Source: Bacteroidales bacterium UBA7569 (GTDB taxonomy: Bacteria > Bacteroidota > Bacteroidia > Bacteroidales > Paludibacteraceae). From it: a stretch of 64,000 bases of DNA. Positions 19,227 through 26,587 of this stretch are shown here, in pieces. The stretch spans positions 1 through 64,000 of the forward strand of contig DLLF01000002.1 of the NCBI GenBank assembly GCA_002477945.1, written 5' to 3'. The notes beneath the pieces are model-generated. The model was not told the origin of the DNA and made no database searches. It worked only from the letters and a program-made list of their open reading frames with translations. The translations under genes and the position numbers were made by a program. The stretch's first letter is position 1; each line of letters starts with the position of its first letter.

Positions 19227-20289
19227 CGAGAAGAAGACTGCGCAACGAAAACCCGTCGTTGCCATAACAACAGGTGATCCCAACGGTATAGGCTATGAGG
19301 TAATGCTCAAGTCGCTGGCTCACCCGCATATTTTGGAAATATGCACCCCCGTGATATACGGCAATCTGCAAGTGCTGAAGAAACACCTGCAACTGCTCGA
19401 CAAGGAGATGCAGACTATGCCATTCCACATCATAGGGCAAGCCGACCAGGCAGAACAAGGGAAGATCAACCTCATCAAATGTTATGGAGACGATTTGCCC
19501 CTCCACATAGGGACATCGACCCAAGAGGGAGGCAGTGCTTCCTACCAAGCCCTTGCACGTGCCTGCGAAGACATCAAACAGGGTTGGGCAGATGCCTTGG
19601 TTACGGCCCCTATCAATAAGGAGAATATCCAGTCGGAGCAGTTCCAATACTCGGGTCATACTGAGTATCTGACCCATATATTCTCGGATACAGACCAATC
19701 GCTCATGATGATGGTGAGCGAGCAAATGCGTGTCGCTCTGGTGAGCAACCATGTAGCAATAAGCAAAGTACCGCTCTTCATTACAGAAGAAAATATCCTG
19801 CAGAAACTCACCCTTCTGAACAAGACACTGCAAAGCGACTTCCGTATCCGTCGTCCGAGAATCGCTGTACTGGCATTGAATCCTCATGCCGGAGACGGCG
19901 GGTTGCTTGGGAAAGAAGAACAAGACATCATTATCCCCGCCATCAAGAAAGCCAAAGAGGCGGGCATTATGGCATTTGGCCCCTACTCTGCCGACGGTTT
20001 CTTCGGTGCAGGCGACTATACACATTTTGATGCCATACTGGGCATGTACCATGACCAAGGACTGATACCGTTCAAGACCCTGAATATGCAAGGAGTGAAC
20101 TTTACGGCAGGTCTCCGGATTGTACGAACCTCTCCCGACCACGGAACCGCCTACTCCATTGCAGGAAAGAACGGGGCAGACGCCACCAGTTTCAGGAATG
20201 CGCTGTATATGGCCATTGACTTGGTTGCCATACGAGACGAGAACAAGGAGTTGCAGGCAAAAGCCATGTACAAGGAAACGAAAGAATAA
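19213..20289 (+). CDS. pdxA: 4-hydroxythreonine-4-phosphate dehydrogenase
   Basis: A 358-residue PdxA, which oxidises 4-phosphohydroxy-L-threonine in vitamin B6 synthesis. It has ITTGDPNGIGYEV at the N terminus and metal-binding histidines in YSGHTEYL, MYHDQGLIPFK and TSPDHGTAY. The ATG at 19213 is chosen because the family starts just before AITTGDPNGIG; the frame is open to 18961, but that part lies inside the nitroreductase gene. It overlaps the nitroreductase by 14 bp and precedes the DUF4837 gene by 18 bp. Confidence 0.95.
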   Translation: MDNTNEKKTAQRKPVVAITTGDPNGIGYEVMLKSLAHPHILEICTPVIYGNLQVLKKHLQLLDKEMQTMPFHIIGQADQAEQGKINLIKCYGDDLPLHIGTSTQEGGSASYQALARACEDIKQGWADALVTAPINKENIQSEQFQYSGHTEYLTHIFSDTDQSLMMMVSEQMRVALVSNHVAISKVPLFITEENILQKLTLLNKTLQSDFRIRRPRIAVLALNPHAGDGGLLGKEEQDIIIPAIKKAKEAGIMAFGPYSADGFFGAGDYTHFDAILGMYHDQGLIPFKTLNMQGVNFTAGLRIVRTSPDHGTAYSIAGKNGADATSFRNALYMAIDLVAIRDENKELQAKAMYKETKE

Positions 20290-20307
20290 CAAGAAAAACG
20301 TATCCAC

Positions 20308-21360
20308 ATGAAACGAGTATCTGTTCTATATGTCTTGTTCCTATCCGTTCTGCCTTTGAGTCTGTTCTCCTGCAAAGGTAAAGGCAGTTCTACCACGCGT
20401 CCGAGCGCCACAGGCAGTATTTATGAGATGCTGGTTGTGATGGACAACGGCTATTGGAACGGCAGGGAGGGACAAGCCGTCAGAGAGTTTATGGCAGCCG
20501 ATATGCCGTGCATGCCACAAATGGAACCTTATTTCACTTTGTCGCAAGTATCAACAGGGCAATTCGACAACCTGCTGAAACCTACCCGCAATATCCTTGT
20601 TGCAGACATCAACCCCGATCGTTATACCCATAACAAGGTGGTGTATGCCAAGGACGTATATTCCCACCCGCAGGCGATGTGCCGCATACAGAGTCCTTCG
20701 GCAGAAGCATTCATGCAATGTATCAGCGAGTACGGTGAGCCGATCCGTTCCTGGTTCGTCAGACAAGAGATGGAGCGCCAAGGCAAGTTCTACCGGTCTT
20801 CACAGAACACGGTCGCCGAAGCCGCCATACGGAAAGAGTTCGGTTGCGAGATGCTGGTACCTATAGACTATCAACTGGTAACCGATACGGCGGACTTTGT
20901 ATGGGCAGTGTGCGATAAAGGCAGTATGCGAAGAGATCTGGTAGTGTATTCCTATCCCTATACTGACCCGAATACTTTCACGGAGGGATACCTCCTTCAA
21001 AAAAGGGACAGCCTGATGAAAGCACGTATAGGAGGTGCGATTGAGGGTTCCTATATGGGAACAGAGTACAAGCACATCGTCCCCATATTCACCCCTATCA
21101 GCGTCCAGGAAAATGCCTATTGTGCAGAAGTGCGCGGTCTATGGAAGATGTATGAAGGTGCCGCCATGGGAGGTCCTTTCGTACAGCACACCCGTTTGGA
21201 CAAAGTAAACCAACGCATCATTACCGCAGAGATATTCATCTTTGCTCCCGGACAGAAGAAACGCAACGCCCTACGACAAGCGGAAGCCATCCTGTACACC
21301 CTGCGTATGCCACAAGAGACCAATGGGACTCCCCAGCCCCCTCAAAGAGGGGAACAATAA
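20308..21360 (+). CDS. DUF4837 family lipoprotein
   Basis: A 350-residue lipoprotein (LSLFSCKGKG, Cys at residue 22) of the DUF4837 family, known from envelope-encoding loci of this phylum but without a defined role. Recognisable blocks are YEMLVVMDNGYWNGREGQA and TRNILVADINPDRY. The final 11 residues, GTPQPPQRGEQ, and the stop are encoded by a copy of the dispersed CCCCTC-AAA-GAGGGG repeat, so the native C terminus probably ended earlier and was extended or replaced. It follows pdxA by 18 bp and converges with groEL. Confidence 0.85.
   Translation: MKRVSVLYVLFLSVLPLSLFSCKGKGSSTTRPSATGSIYEMLVVMDNGYWNGREGQAVREFMAADMPCMPQMEPYFTLSQVSTGQFDNLLKPTRNILVADINPDRYTHNKVVYAKDVYSHPQAMCRIQSPSAEAFMQCISEYGEPIRSWFVRQEMERQGKFYRSSQNTVAEAAIRKEFGCEMLVPIDYQLVTDTADFVWAVCDKGSMRRDLVVYSYPYTDPNTFTEGYLLQKRDSLMKARIGGAIEGSYMGTEYKHIVPIFTPISVQENAYCAEVRGLWKMYEGAAMGGPFVQHTRLDKVNQRIITAEIFIFAPGQKKRNALRQAEAILYTLRMPQETNGTPQPPQRGEQ
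21331..21357 (+). repeat. Composite repeat hairpin, copy C, inside a coding 3' end
   Basis: CCCCAGCC then CCCCTC-AAA-GAGGGG (21337-21352) matches the hairpin half of the element at 3.2, 23.7 and 41.9 kb. It is translated as the last residues of the DUF4837 protein. Confidence 0.65.
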
Positions 21361-21476
21361 CAAACTCAAATCATTAGCCTTTGTGTACAAGGTGAAGGTA
21401 CGCACCGACACAATGCCGACGTTACTGACCCGCAGACACACATTGTTTGATTTAATTCCGCCAACGTGCTGAGATA

Positions 21477-21523
21477 CAAAAAAAGCGGGGAGTGTACCAA
21501 CAGATACACTTCCCGCTTTTTTT
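21477..21523. terminator. Bidirectional terminator between DUF4837 and groEL
   Basis: AAAAAGCGGGgAGTGTA pairs with TACACTtCCCGCTTTTT around an 8-nt loop. There is an A-run on one side and a T-run on the other, which suits convergent genes. Confidence 0.9.
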
Positions 21524-21602
21524 GCGGAATCCTGTACAAAAGATTCCCATTCTTTCCGTCTCACTCAAGCGGCAGGGAATCCTTTGCGGAAGATATTCCG
21601 AG

Positions 21603-23231
21603 TTACATCATGCCTCCCATACCAGGATTCATTGCGGGCATTTCGGGTTTGTCTTCTTTCTTGTCGGTGATAACACACTCGGTGGTAAGGAACATACCTG
21701 CGATACTTGCAGCATTCTCAAGAGCCACACGCGTCACCTTGGCGGGATCAACCACACCGGCAGCCTTCATGTTCTCATAGACATCCTTGCGTGCATTGTA
21801 ACCGAAGTCACCTTTGCCTTGGCGAACCTTATCCACTACCACTGCACCTTCCTTGCCTGCATTGAAGACAATCTGACGGAGAGGTTCTTCAATGGCACGG
21901 CGGATGATTTCGATACCAGTCTGTTCGTCTTCATTCTCACCGCGGAGTCCTTCCAATGCCTCTTGCGCACGGATGTAGGTTACACCACCACCCGGTACGA
22001 TACCTTCCTCAATTGCAGCACGGGTAGCAGACAGCGCATCGTCCACACGGTCCTTCTTCTCTTTCATTTCCACCTCGCTTACAGCACCTACATAAAGGAC
22101 GGCTACGCCACCTGACAACTTAGCCAAACGCTCCTGGAGTTTTTCCTTGTCGTAGGTTGACTTGGTGTTCTGTATCTGTGCCTTAATCTGCTGTACACGG
22201 GCTTGGATTGCCTCCTTGCTGCCTGCGCCATTGACAATGATGGTATTGTCTTTGTTGACCGTAACTTTCTCAGCCGTACCCAACATTTCGGTGGTTGCAT
22301 TCTCCAACTTGATACCTTTCTCCTCAGAGATGACTGTACCGCCCGTAAGAATCGCTATATCCTCGAGCATCTCTTTACGGCGGTCACCAAATCCGGGAGC
22401 CTTGACAGCGCAAATCTTCAACTGCGCACGCAGACGGTTAACGACCAATGTGGTGAGTGCTTCAGAATCTACATCTTCTGCAATGATGAGCAGAGGACGA
22501 CCGGATTGCACAGCCGGTTCGAGCACAGGAAGAAGTTCCTTGAGGTTGGAAATCTTCTTATCGTGAATAAGGATGTAAGGCTTATCCATCTCCACTTCCA
22601 TCGTTTCCGTATTGGTTACGAAATAAGGAGAGATATAACCGCGATCGAACTGCATACCCTCAACGACCTCAATGGTTGTATCGGTACCCTTAGCCTCTTC
22701 GATGGTGATAACACCGTCTTTGGAGACTTTGCGCATAGCATCGGCAATGAGTTTACCGATGGCAGCATCATTGTTGGCGGAAACCGTTGCTACTTGTTCA
22801 ATCTTATCGTAGTTGTCGCCCACGAGTTCAGCCTGCGCTTTAATGGATTCCACTACTTTGGCAACGGCCTTGTCGATACCGCGCTTGAGATCCATCGGGT
22901 TGGCACCCGCCGTTACGTTCTTGAGACCTACACCGACGATAGCCTGCGTGAGGACAGTAGCCGTTGTGGTACCATCACCAGCCTGATCACCCGTTTTGGA
23001 AGCCACTTCCTTTACCAACTGCGCCCCCAAGTTCTCCTGTGCATTCTCCAACTCAATTTCTTTAGCCACCGTGACACCATCTTTGGTGATTTGCGGTGCG
23101 CCATACTTCTTTTCAATAACTACGTTACGTCCCTTAGGACCAAGGGTTACCTTGACTGCATCCGCCAACTGATCGACACCTCTTTTGAGTTGTTCGCGTG
23201 CTTCCGCATTGAATACTATTTCTTTAGCCAT
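21603..23231 (-). CDS. groEL: Chaperonin GroEL
   Basis: A 542-residue 60-kDa chaperonin subunit that folds proteins in the cytoplasm with GroES. It starts MAKEIVFNAEAREQLKRGVD, has VTLGPKGRNVVIE and the ATP-site GDGTTTATVL, and closes with the flexible tail MNPGMGGMM. Length is normal. It lies 34 bp behind groES on the minus strand and shares its transcript. Open frames on the opposite strand are shadows of its codon bias. Confidence 0.99.
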   Translation of the reverse strand: MAKEIVFNAEAREQLKRGVDQLADAVKVTLGPKGRNVVIEKKYGAPQITKDGVTVAKEIELENAQENLGAQLVKEVASKTGDQAGDGTTTATVLTQAIVGVGLKNVTAGANPMDLKRGIDKAVAKVVESIKAQAELVGDNYDKIEQVATVSANNDAAIGKLIADAMRKVSKDGVITIEEAKGTDTTIEVVEGMQFDRGYISPYFVTNTETMEVEMDKPYILIHDKKISNLKELLPVLEPAVQSGRPLLIIAEDVDSEALTTLVVNRLRAQLKICAVKAPGFGDRRKEMLEDIAILTGGTVISEEKGIKLENATTEMLGTAEKVTVNKDNTIIVNGAGSKEAIQARVQQIKAQIQNTKSTYDKEKLQERLAKLSGGVAVLYVGAVSEVEMKEKKDRVDDALSATRAAIEEGIVPGGGVTYIRAQEALEGLRGENEDEQTGIEIIRRAIEEPLRQIVFNAGKEGAVVVDKVRQGKGDFGYNARKDVYENMKAAGVVDPAKVTRVALENAASIAGMFLTTECVITDKKEDKPEMPAMNPGMGGMM

Positions 23232-23265
23232 AGTTTTAATTATTTACTTCGTTACACACATAAGA

Positions 23266-23541
23266 TTATCCGAGTATCGCCAAGACATCGCTTTGGCGCA
23301 TGATAAGATAGGTTTCGCCATCGAATTCCAATTCCGTTCCGGCATACTTGCCATAGAGAACCTCGTCACCGGCTTTGAGGTGCATTTCCTCGTCTTTTGT
23401 GCCATGACCGACAGCGACAACTTCGCCTTTCAATGGTTTTTCCTTTGCACTATCCGGAATGATGATACCTCCGATGGTTTTTTCTTCTGCGGCTGCAGGC
23501 TTTATCAAGACCCTATCAGCCAATGGTTTGATTTGTGTCAT
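23266..23541 (-). CDS. groES: Co-chaperonin GroES
   Basis: A 91-residue GroES, the lid of the GroEL cage. It starts MTQIKPLADRVLIKPAAAEE and contains the mobile-loop segment EEKTIGGIIIPDSAKEKP and EGEVVAVG-type wording (LKGEVVAVGHG). It is the first gene of the groESL pair. I looked for a CIRCE inverted repeat and for TAnnTTTG upstream and found neither, so its heat-shock control is not visible. Confidence 0.98.
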   Translation of the reverse strand: MTQIKPLADRVLIKPAAAEEKTIGGIIIPDSAKEKPLKGEVVAVGHGTKDEEMHLKAGDEVLYGKYAGTELEFDGETYLIMRQSDVLAILG

Positions 23542-23699
23542 ATTATTCTGATATTATGTTCTACTACTTGCGAGACGCTCTACAGAACGTTTCACGCACG
23601 ATAGTTTGCATAATCCGTGCCAAAACGGAGTTGTCCGCCAAAGACTGCCACAAGATGGGAGATTGTGCCATATTGGCAGGGAGAGAGAGAAGTTTATTA

Positions 23700-23850
23700 G
23701 TTAGACCTCCCCATCCCCTCCAAAGGAGGGGCTAAAGTATTTACGATTTGTGATTTACGATTTACGATGTACGATTTTCATCTCATCATTCCCTCGTTGA
23801 GGGGTCGTTGAGGGGTCGTTGAGGGGTCGTTGAGGTCGGCTACATGGAAA
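23700..23850 (+). repeat. Composite intergenic repeat, copy D (most complete)
   Basis: In order: the perfect hairpin CCCCTCC-AAA-GGAGGGG (23715-23731), four TTTACGATTT/GTACGATTTT words (23740-23778), then 11-bp tandem CGTTGAGGGGT (three exact copies from 23794 plus a partial), ending GAGGTCGGCTACATGG. It lies upstream of groES (minus strand) and downstream of the ATPase gene. The remaining parts of the 23542-24116 gap show only the terminator and dyad repeat listed separately. Confidence 0.75.
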
Positions 23851-23967
23851 TAACTTTTACACTATTATCCACATAGGCTGATGCACCCCACCCTCTGTTT
23901 CTACGGTTTCTATTCAAAGACATCATTTTCATCTTTATAAAGTATCTATCTTGCGACATAGGAATGC

Positions 23968-23991
23968 AAAAAAGGCTGCCGTGTAGCAGCC
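23968..23991 (-). terminator. Terminator of the ATPase/DUF4143 gene
   Basis: GGCTGC/GCAGCC stem (23974-23979 and 23986-23991) with an A-run at 23968-23973, which is a T-run on the minus strand. It lies about 125 bp past the ATPase stop. Confidence 0.7.
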
Positions 23992-24034
23992 TCGGGAAAA
24001 AGATACCATCATCTACGAATTCAGTAGCAATCTA

Positions 24035-24107
24035 TTGATTCGGCATACTATCAAGTGCGCTTATTTGTCCACGAGTGGGTGTATTTGGTGCGTCGTGGAC
24101 GAATAGA
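24035..24107. repeat. Flanking direct repeat, left copy, with internal dyad
   Basis: This segment is roughly 80% identical to 25793-25865 by eye. Both share TATCAAGTG(C/T)GCTTATTTGTCCACGA and then TCG(T/C)GGACGAATA. Inside it TTATTTGTCCACGA (24061-24074) pairs with TCGTGGACGAATAG (24093-24106), leaving an 18-nt loop. It starts 10 bp past the ATPase stop codon. Confidence 0.75.
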
Positions 24108-24116
24108 GTGTATGTT

Positions 24117-25451
24117 TTACAGTAATTCTGCCATATAAACAGGAAGACACAAAGTTGTACCATCTCGGCGTAAGTCCTTGGTATGCAAGATATAACTTTG
24201 TCCTACACGCGAAGAGAACTTTCGGCAGAAAGCATCCAAGGACTCGTGTGCGCGATAGTTGCCCGCTTTGACTTCAACAGGACATATCTTGTTGCCGCGC
24301 GAGAGCAGAAAATCCACCTCATAGTTGTGCTTGGGATCCTTGGGGAATGTATAGTAAAACAGTTTATTGCCTGCTGCCCGTAACATCTGCGCCACCAAGT
24401 TCTCGTAAATATAGCCGAGATTGGTTTCCAACTTGTCGCTCAACAGTTTCTGATAGATGATGTTCTCGGTGTAGTCTTTGTCCCAATAAACCATTGTAAC
24501 AAACAACCCTGTATCACCGACAAATAGTTTATAACGGTTCAAATCGGCACTTAGAGACATACCTACATTCGGGTCATCTGTGTGATAGGCTATGTTTATC
24601 ACCTTGCTATCCTCCAATGCAGTCAGCATTTTTTTCAATACGTTTTGGCTCACCCTTCCCATAACTGCTGACGGCACATAGCGCGAGGTGTTTTTGCTCA
24701 GCATAGCAGGGATAGACAGGAACATTTTCGATACCTGTTTGGATGGGTCAATCTTGATAAAGTCGGTAGTGTATAGCCTGATTATCTGGCGTTTGGCATC
24801 ATCTACCATCTTTAGATTATTCGTCTGCAAATAGGCATTTACGGCTTGAGGCATACCGCCCACAAGCATATATAATCGCAACCGCCGTTGGTTGGTGGTA
24901 TGTGCTGCTGTGAGTGGCAATCGCTTGTCTAAAAACTGCCGCAACAGAGGTATGGTAACCATATCTCCTAATGCCCAACAGAACTCCTCAAAGTCAAGAG
25001 GAAACAGTTCGAGAACATCTTCTTCGCTGGGAATAGTAATATCCTTTGTGTTTTGCTGAATACTAATCAGTGAACCTGTTTCAATGTAATCATAGCGACC
25101 ATCGGCTACCAAGTACTTGATGGCTTGACGTGCTTTCGGACAACGCTGTACCTCATCAAATATAATTACTGACTGACGAGGAATCAGGTTCACACTATAG
25201 CGGTTCTGCAGACGCAAAAACAAGTAATCCATATCCTCCAATTCTTCAAACCAACGCATCACATCCTCCGATACATTGTTGAAATCAATGAGTAGATAAG
25301 AGTGATACTCGTGCTTGGCAAATTCCTCCACCAACGTGGATTTGCCTACACGCCGTGCACCTTCTACCAGCAGGGCGGAATGTCCATCGCTCTCTTGCTT
25401 CCATTGCAATAGTTTGTTATACGCTTTGCGCTTGAATATCTGCATTTGCAT
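24117..25451 (-). CDS. AAA ATPase with DUF4143 C-terminal nuclease-like domain
   Basis: A 444-residue protein of the widespread AAA_14/DUF4143 type. The N-terminal ATPase has Walker A EGARRVGKSTLV near residue 31 and a Walker B-like VIIFDEVQRCPKARQ. The C-terminal domain ends with EVDFLLSRG and CPVEVKAG, the D...ExK pattern of PD-(D/E)XK nucleases. The role of these proteins is poorly known. I start at the ATG 25451 because the -7 element is at 25507; an ATG at 25445 and a GTG at 25475 are also in range. The gene stands alone, is flanked by direct repeats with dyads, and has three 33-bp-spaced repeats upstream, which suggests a self-contained cassette. Confidence 0.85.
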   Translation of the reverse strand: MQMQIFKRKAYNKLLQWKQESDGHSALLVEGARRVGKSTLVEEFAKHEYHSYLLIDFNNVSEDVMRWFEELEDMDYLFLRLQNRYSVNLIPRQSVIIFDEVQRCPKARQAIKYLVADGRYDYIETGSLISIQQNTKDITIPSEEDVLELFPLDFEEFCWALGDMVTIPLLRQFLDKRLPLTAAHTTNQRRLRLYMLVGGMPQAVNAYLQTNNLKMVDDAKRQIIRLYTTDFIKIDPSKQVSKMFLSIPAMLSKNTSRYVPSAVMGRVSQNVLKKMLTALEDSKVINIAYHTDDPNVGMSLSADLNRYKLFVGDTGLFVTMVYWDKDYTENIIYQKLLSDKLETNLGYIYENLVAQMLRAAGNKLFYYTFPKDPKHNYEVDFLLSRGNKICPVEVKAGNYRAHESLDAFCRKFSSRVGQSYILHTKDLRRDGTTLCLPVYMAELL

Positions 25452-25506
25452 ACCTATTGTACATTTTATCTCCACTGCAGGTGGATGTTGTGATTGAAAA
25501 ACAATG

Positions 25507-25538
25507 CAAAGGTAGTACTATATTTTTACGTGTGCAAA
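25507..25538 (-). promoter_or_regulatory. Promoter of the ATPase/DUF4143 gene
   Basis: Minus strand: TTTG (25535-25538), a 20-bp spacer, TACCTTTG (25507-25514). Transcription should begin near 25500, before all three candidate starts. Confidence 0.8.
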
Positions 25539-25622
25539 CTAATGGCACTATATAGTTTATTGCGCGCTGATTATTAGTAATCTATGCAATATAATGTAAT
25601 ATCCCCGAAATTTCAAATGCTT

Positions 25623-25706
25623 AAAATTATAGTTTCCCCTTAAAAATAGAATGCTAAAATTGTAATTTCCCACAAATAAATGTTTCTGAAAATTGCAGTT
25701 TCCCAC
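25623..25706. repeat. Three 18-bp repeats at exact 33-bp spacing
   Basis: AAAATTATAGTTTCCCC at 25623, AAAATTGTAATTTCCCAC at 25656 and AAAATTGCAGTTTCCCAC at 25689 are each 33 bp apart. They lie 85 bp upstream of the -33 box of the ATPase gene. The spacing (about three helical turns) suits an iteron-like or operator array. It is too short and too variable for a CRISPR array. Confidence 0.75.
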
Positions 25707-25792
25707 AAACTTTACACTATAAGCAAAGAGGGTTGCTTATAATGTTGTTGTAAGAGAAATTGATACCGAAATATGCAATTTAATCATAATTG

Positions 25793-25865
25793 TCGATTAG
25801 GCTATTATCAAGTGTGCTTATTTGTCCACGAATGGGGTTTTGGGGTGTGTCGCGGACGAATAAGA
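25793..25865. repeat. Flanking direct repeat, right copy, with internal dyad
   Basis: The partner of 24035-24107 in the same orientation. TTATTTGTCCACGA (25818-25831) pairs with TCGCGGACGAATAA (25850-25863). Between this repeat and the terminator at 26104 lie about 240 bp in which I recognise nothing. Confidence 0.75.
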
Positions 25866-26103
25866 CAGACGGAATACTACTTTGTTGGGAAAACACAACT
25901 CACCCGAAAGGGCAGAAGATTGACAAAAGAGAGTGAAACTGTTACATCGCTTCGTTGGAAAAGGTACACAGAAACAGGGATATATACAAGTTATCCGGAT
26001 AAAAGTGTTGCGTGCGTGCATTTATGTCTGGACAAAAGTGTAATAGTTTGTGCAATGGCAAAATGTACAACCTTAGTTATTCCATAAGGTCATATATAGA
26101 GAG

Positions 26104-26134
26104 AAAACGAGGCTGCCGTGTGGCAGCCTCGTTT
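26104..26134 (-). terminator. Terminator of the MFS-SusCD operon
   Basis: AACGAGGCTGCC and GGCAGCCTCGTT form a 12-bp stem around GTGT. On the minus strand a short T-run follows. It lies 24 bp past the last gene of the operon. Confidence 0.8.
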
Positions 26135-26157
26135 ACCATTATTCAATTGTGACACTT

Positions 26158-26586
26158 TTAAGGCAATTGGTAAATCAGTTGTACAATGGCATCTGCCATA
26201 ATATCGTTCATTGTACCAATTCCTATGGGTTGTTCGGTGTAGAAATTCTGAAACCAAATCTCCTCATATCCATTTCCCCTAAGAATGGTACTAACATTGT
26301 GAATAGTACTTCCACGTTGGCGGGCAGCACAGACTACAATGTCTGCCTTACAATTAACTGCCTCTTGGAGCCATTGGGGTTGTACGGACTGCGGATCGCC
26401 TGCGGTAGCGACTACCACACACTTCACAGCACCCGAATTGGTAACCACTTTGAACATTGCCCACTCATCAGCACCTGATGTCTTTGTAGAAACCGGTGTG
26501 CCAAGTTTACGGATGACAAGTTTCAAGGTAGATGTCTTGCCCCAATCTGCACGTGCATAGTCACAAATGAAATACTTCAGTGCCAT
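26158..26586 (-). CDS. Small P-loop protein at the end of a SusCD operon
   Basis: A 142-residue protein without signal peptide, so presumably cytoplasmic. Near the N terminus, ARADWGKTST fits Walker A (A-x4-GKT). CVVVATAGD could be a Walker B-type strand, and ADIVVCAARQRGST follows. I do not recognise a named family and assign no function. The ATG at 26586 begins MALKYFICDY and lies 1 nt after the stop of the surface lipoprotein gene, so the two are co-translated; a longer start at 26613 would overlap that gene. It is followed by the operon terminator. A nucleotide-binding protein is an unusual last member for a glycan-uptake operon. Confidence 0.7.
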   Translation of the reverse strand: MALKYFICDYARADWGKTSTLKLVIRKLGTPVSTKTSGADEWAMFKVVTNSGAVKCVVVATAGDPQSVQPQWLQEAVNCKADIVVCAARQRGSTIHNVSTILRGNGYEEIWFQNFYTEQPIGIGTMNDIMADAIVQLIYQLP

Positions 26587-26587
26587 A

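Noticed and set aside
22203..23303. Open frame of 366 codons on the plus strand opposite groEL/groES
   Set aside because: It is a shadow of the codon bias of a highly expressed gene, with no recognisable protein features.
23542..23700. CIRCE or other heat-shock operator upstream of groES
   Set aside because: No TTAGCACTC-type inverted repeat and no TAnnTTTG on the minus strand was found.
25623..25706. Possible CRISPR array
   Set aside because: There are only three imperfect 18-bp units with 15-bp gaps, and no cas genes are in the window.
25773..26087. Possible 104-residue gene right of the ATPase
   Set aside because: It covers the dyad repeat and has no promoter, family character or conserved composition that I can see.
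23968..26134. Similar hairpins GGCTGCC..GGCAGCC on both sides of the ATPase gene, taken as insertion sequence ends
   Set aside because: Both sit behind minus-strand genes with a T-run on that strand, so they are better read as terminators. The direct repeats at 24035 and 25793 are the more meaningful flanks.
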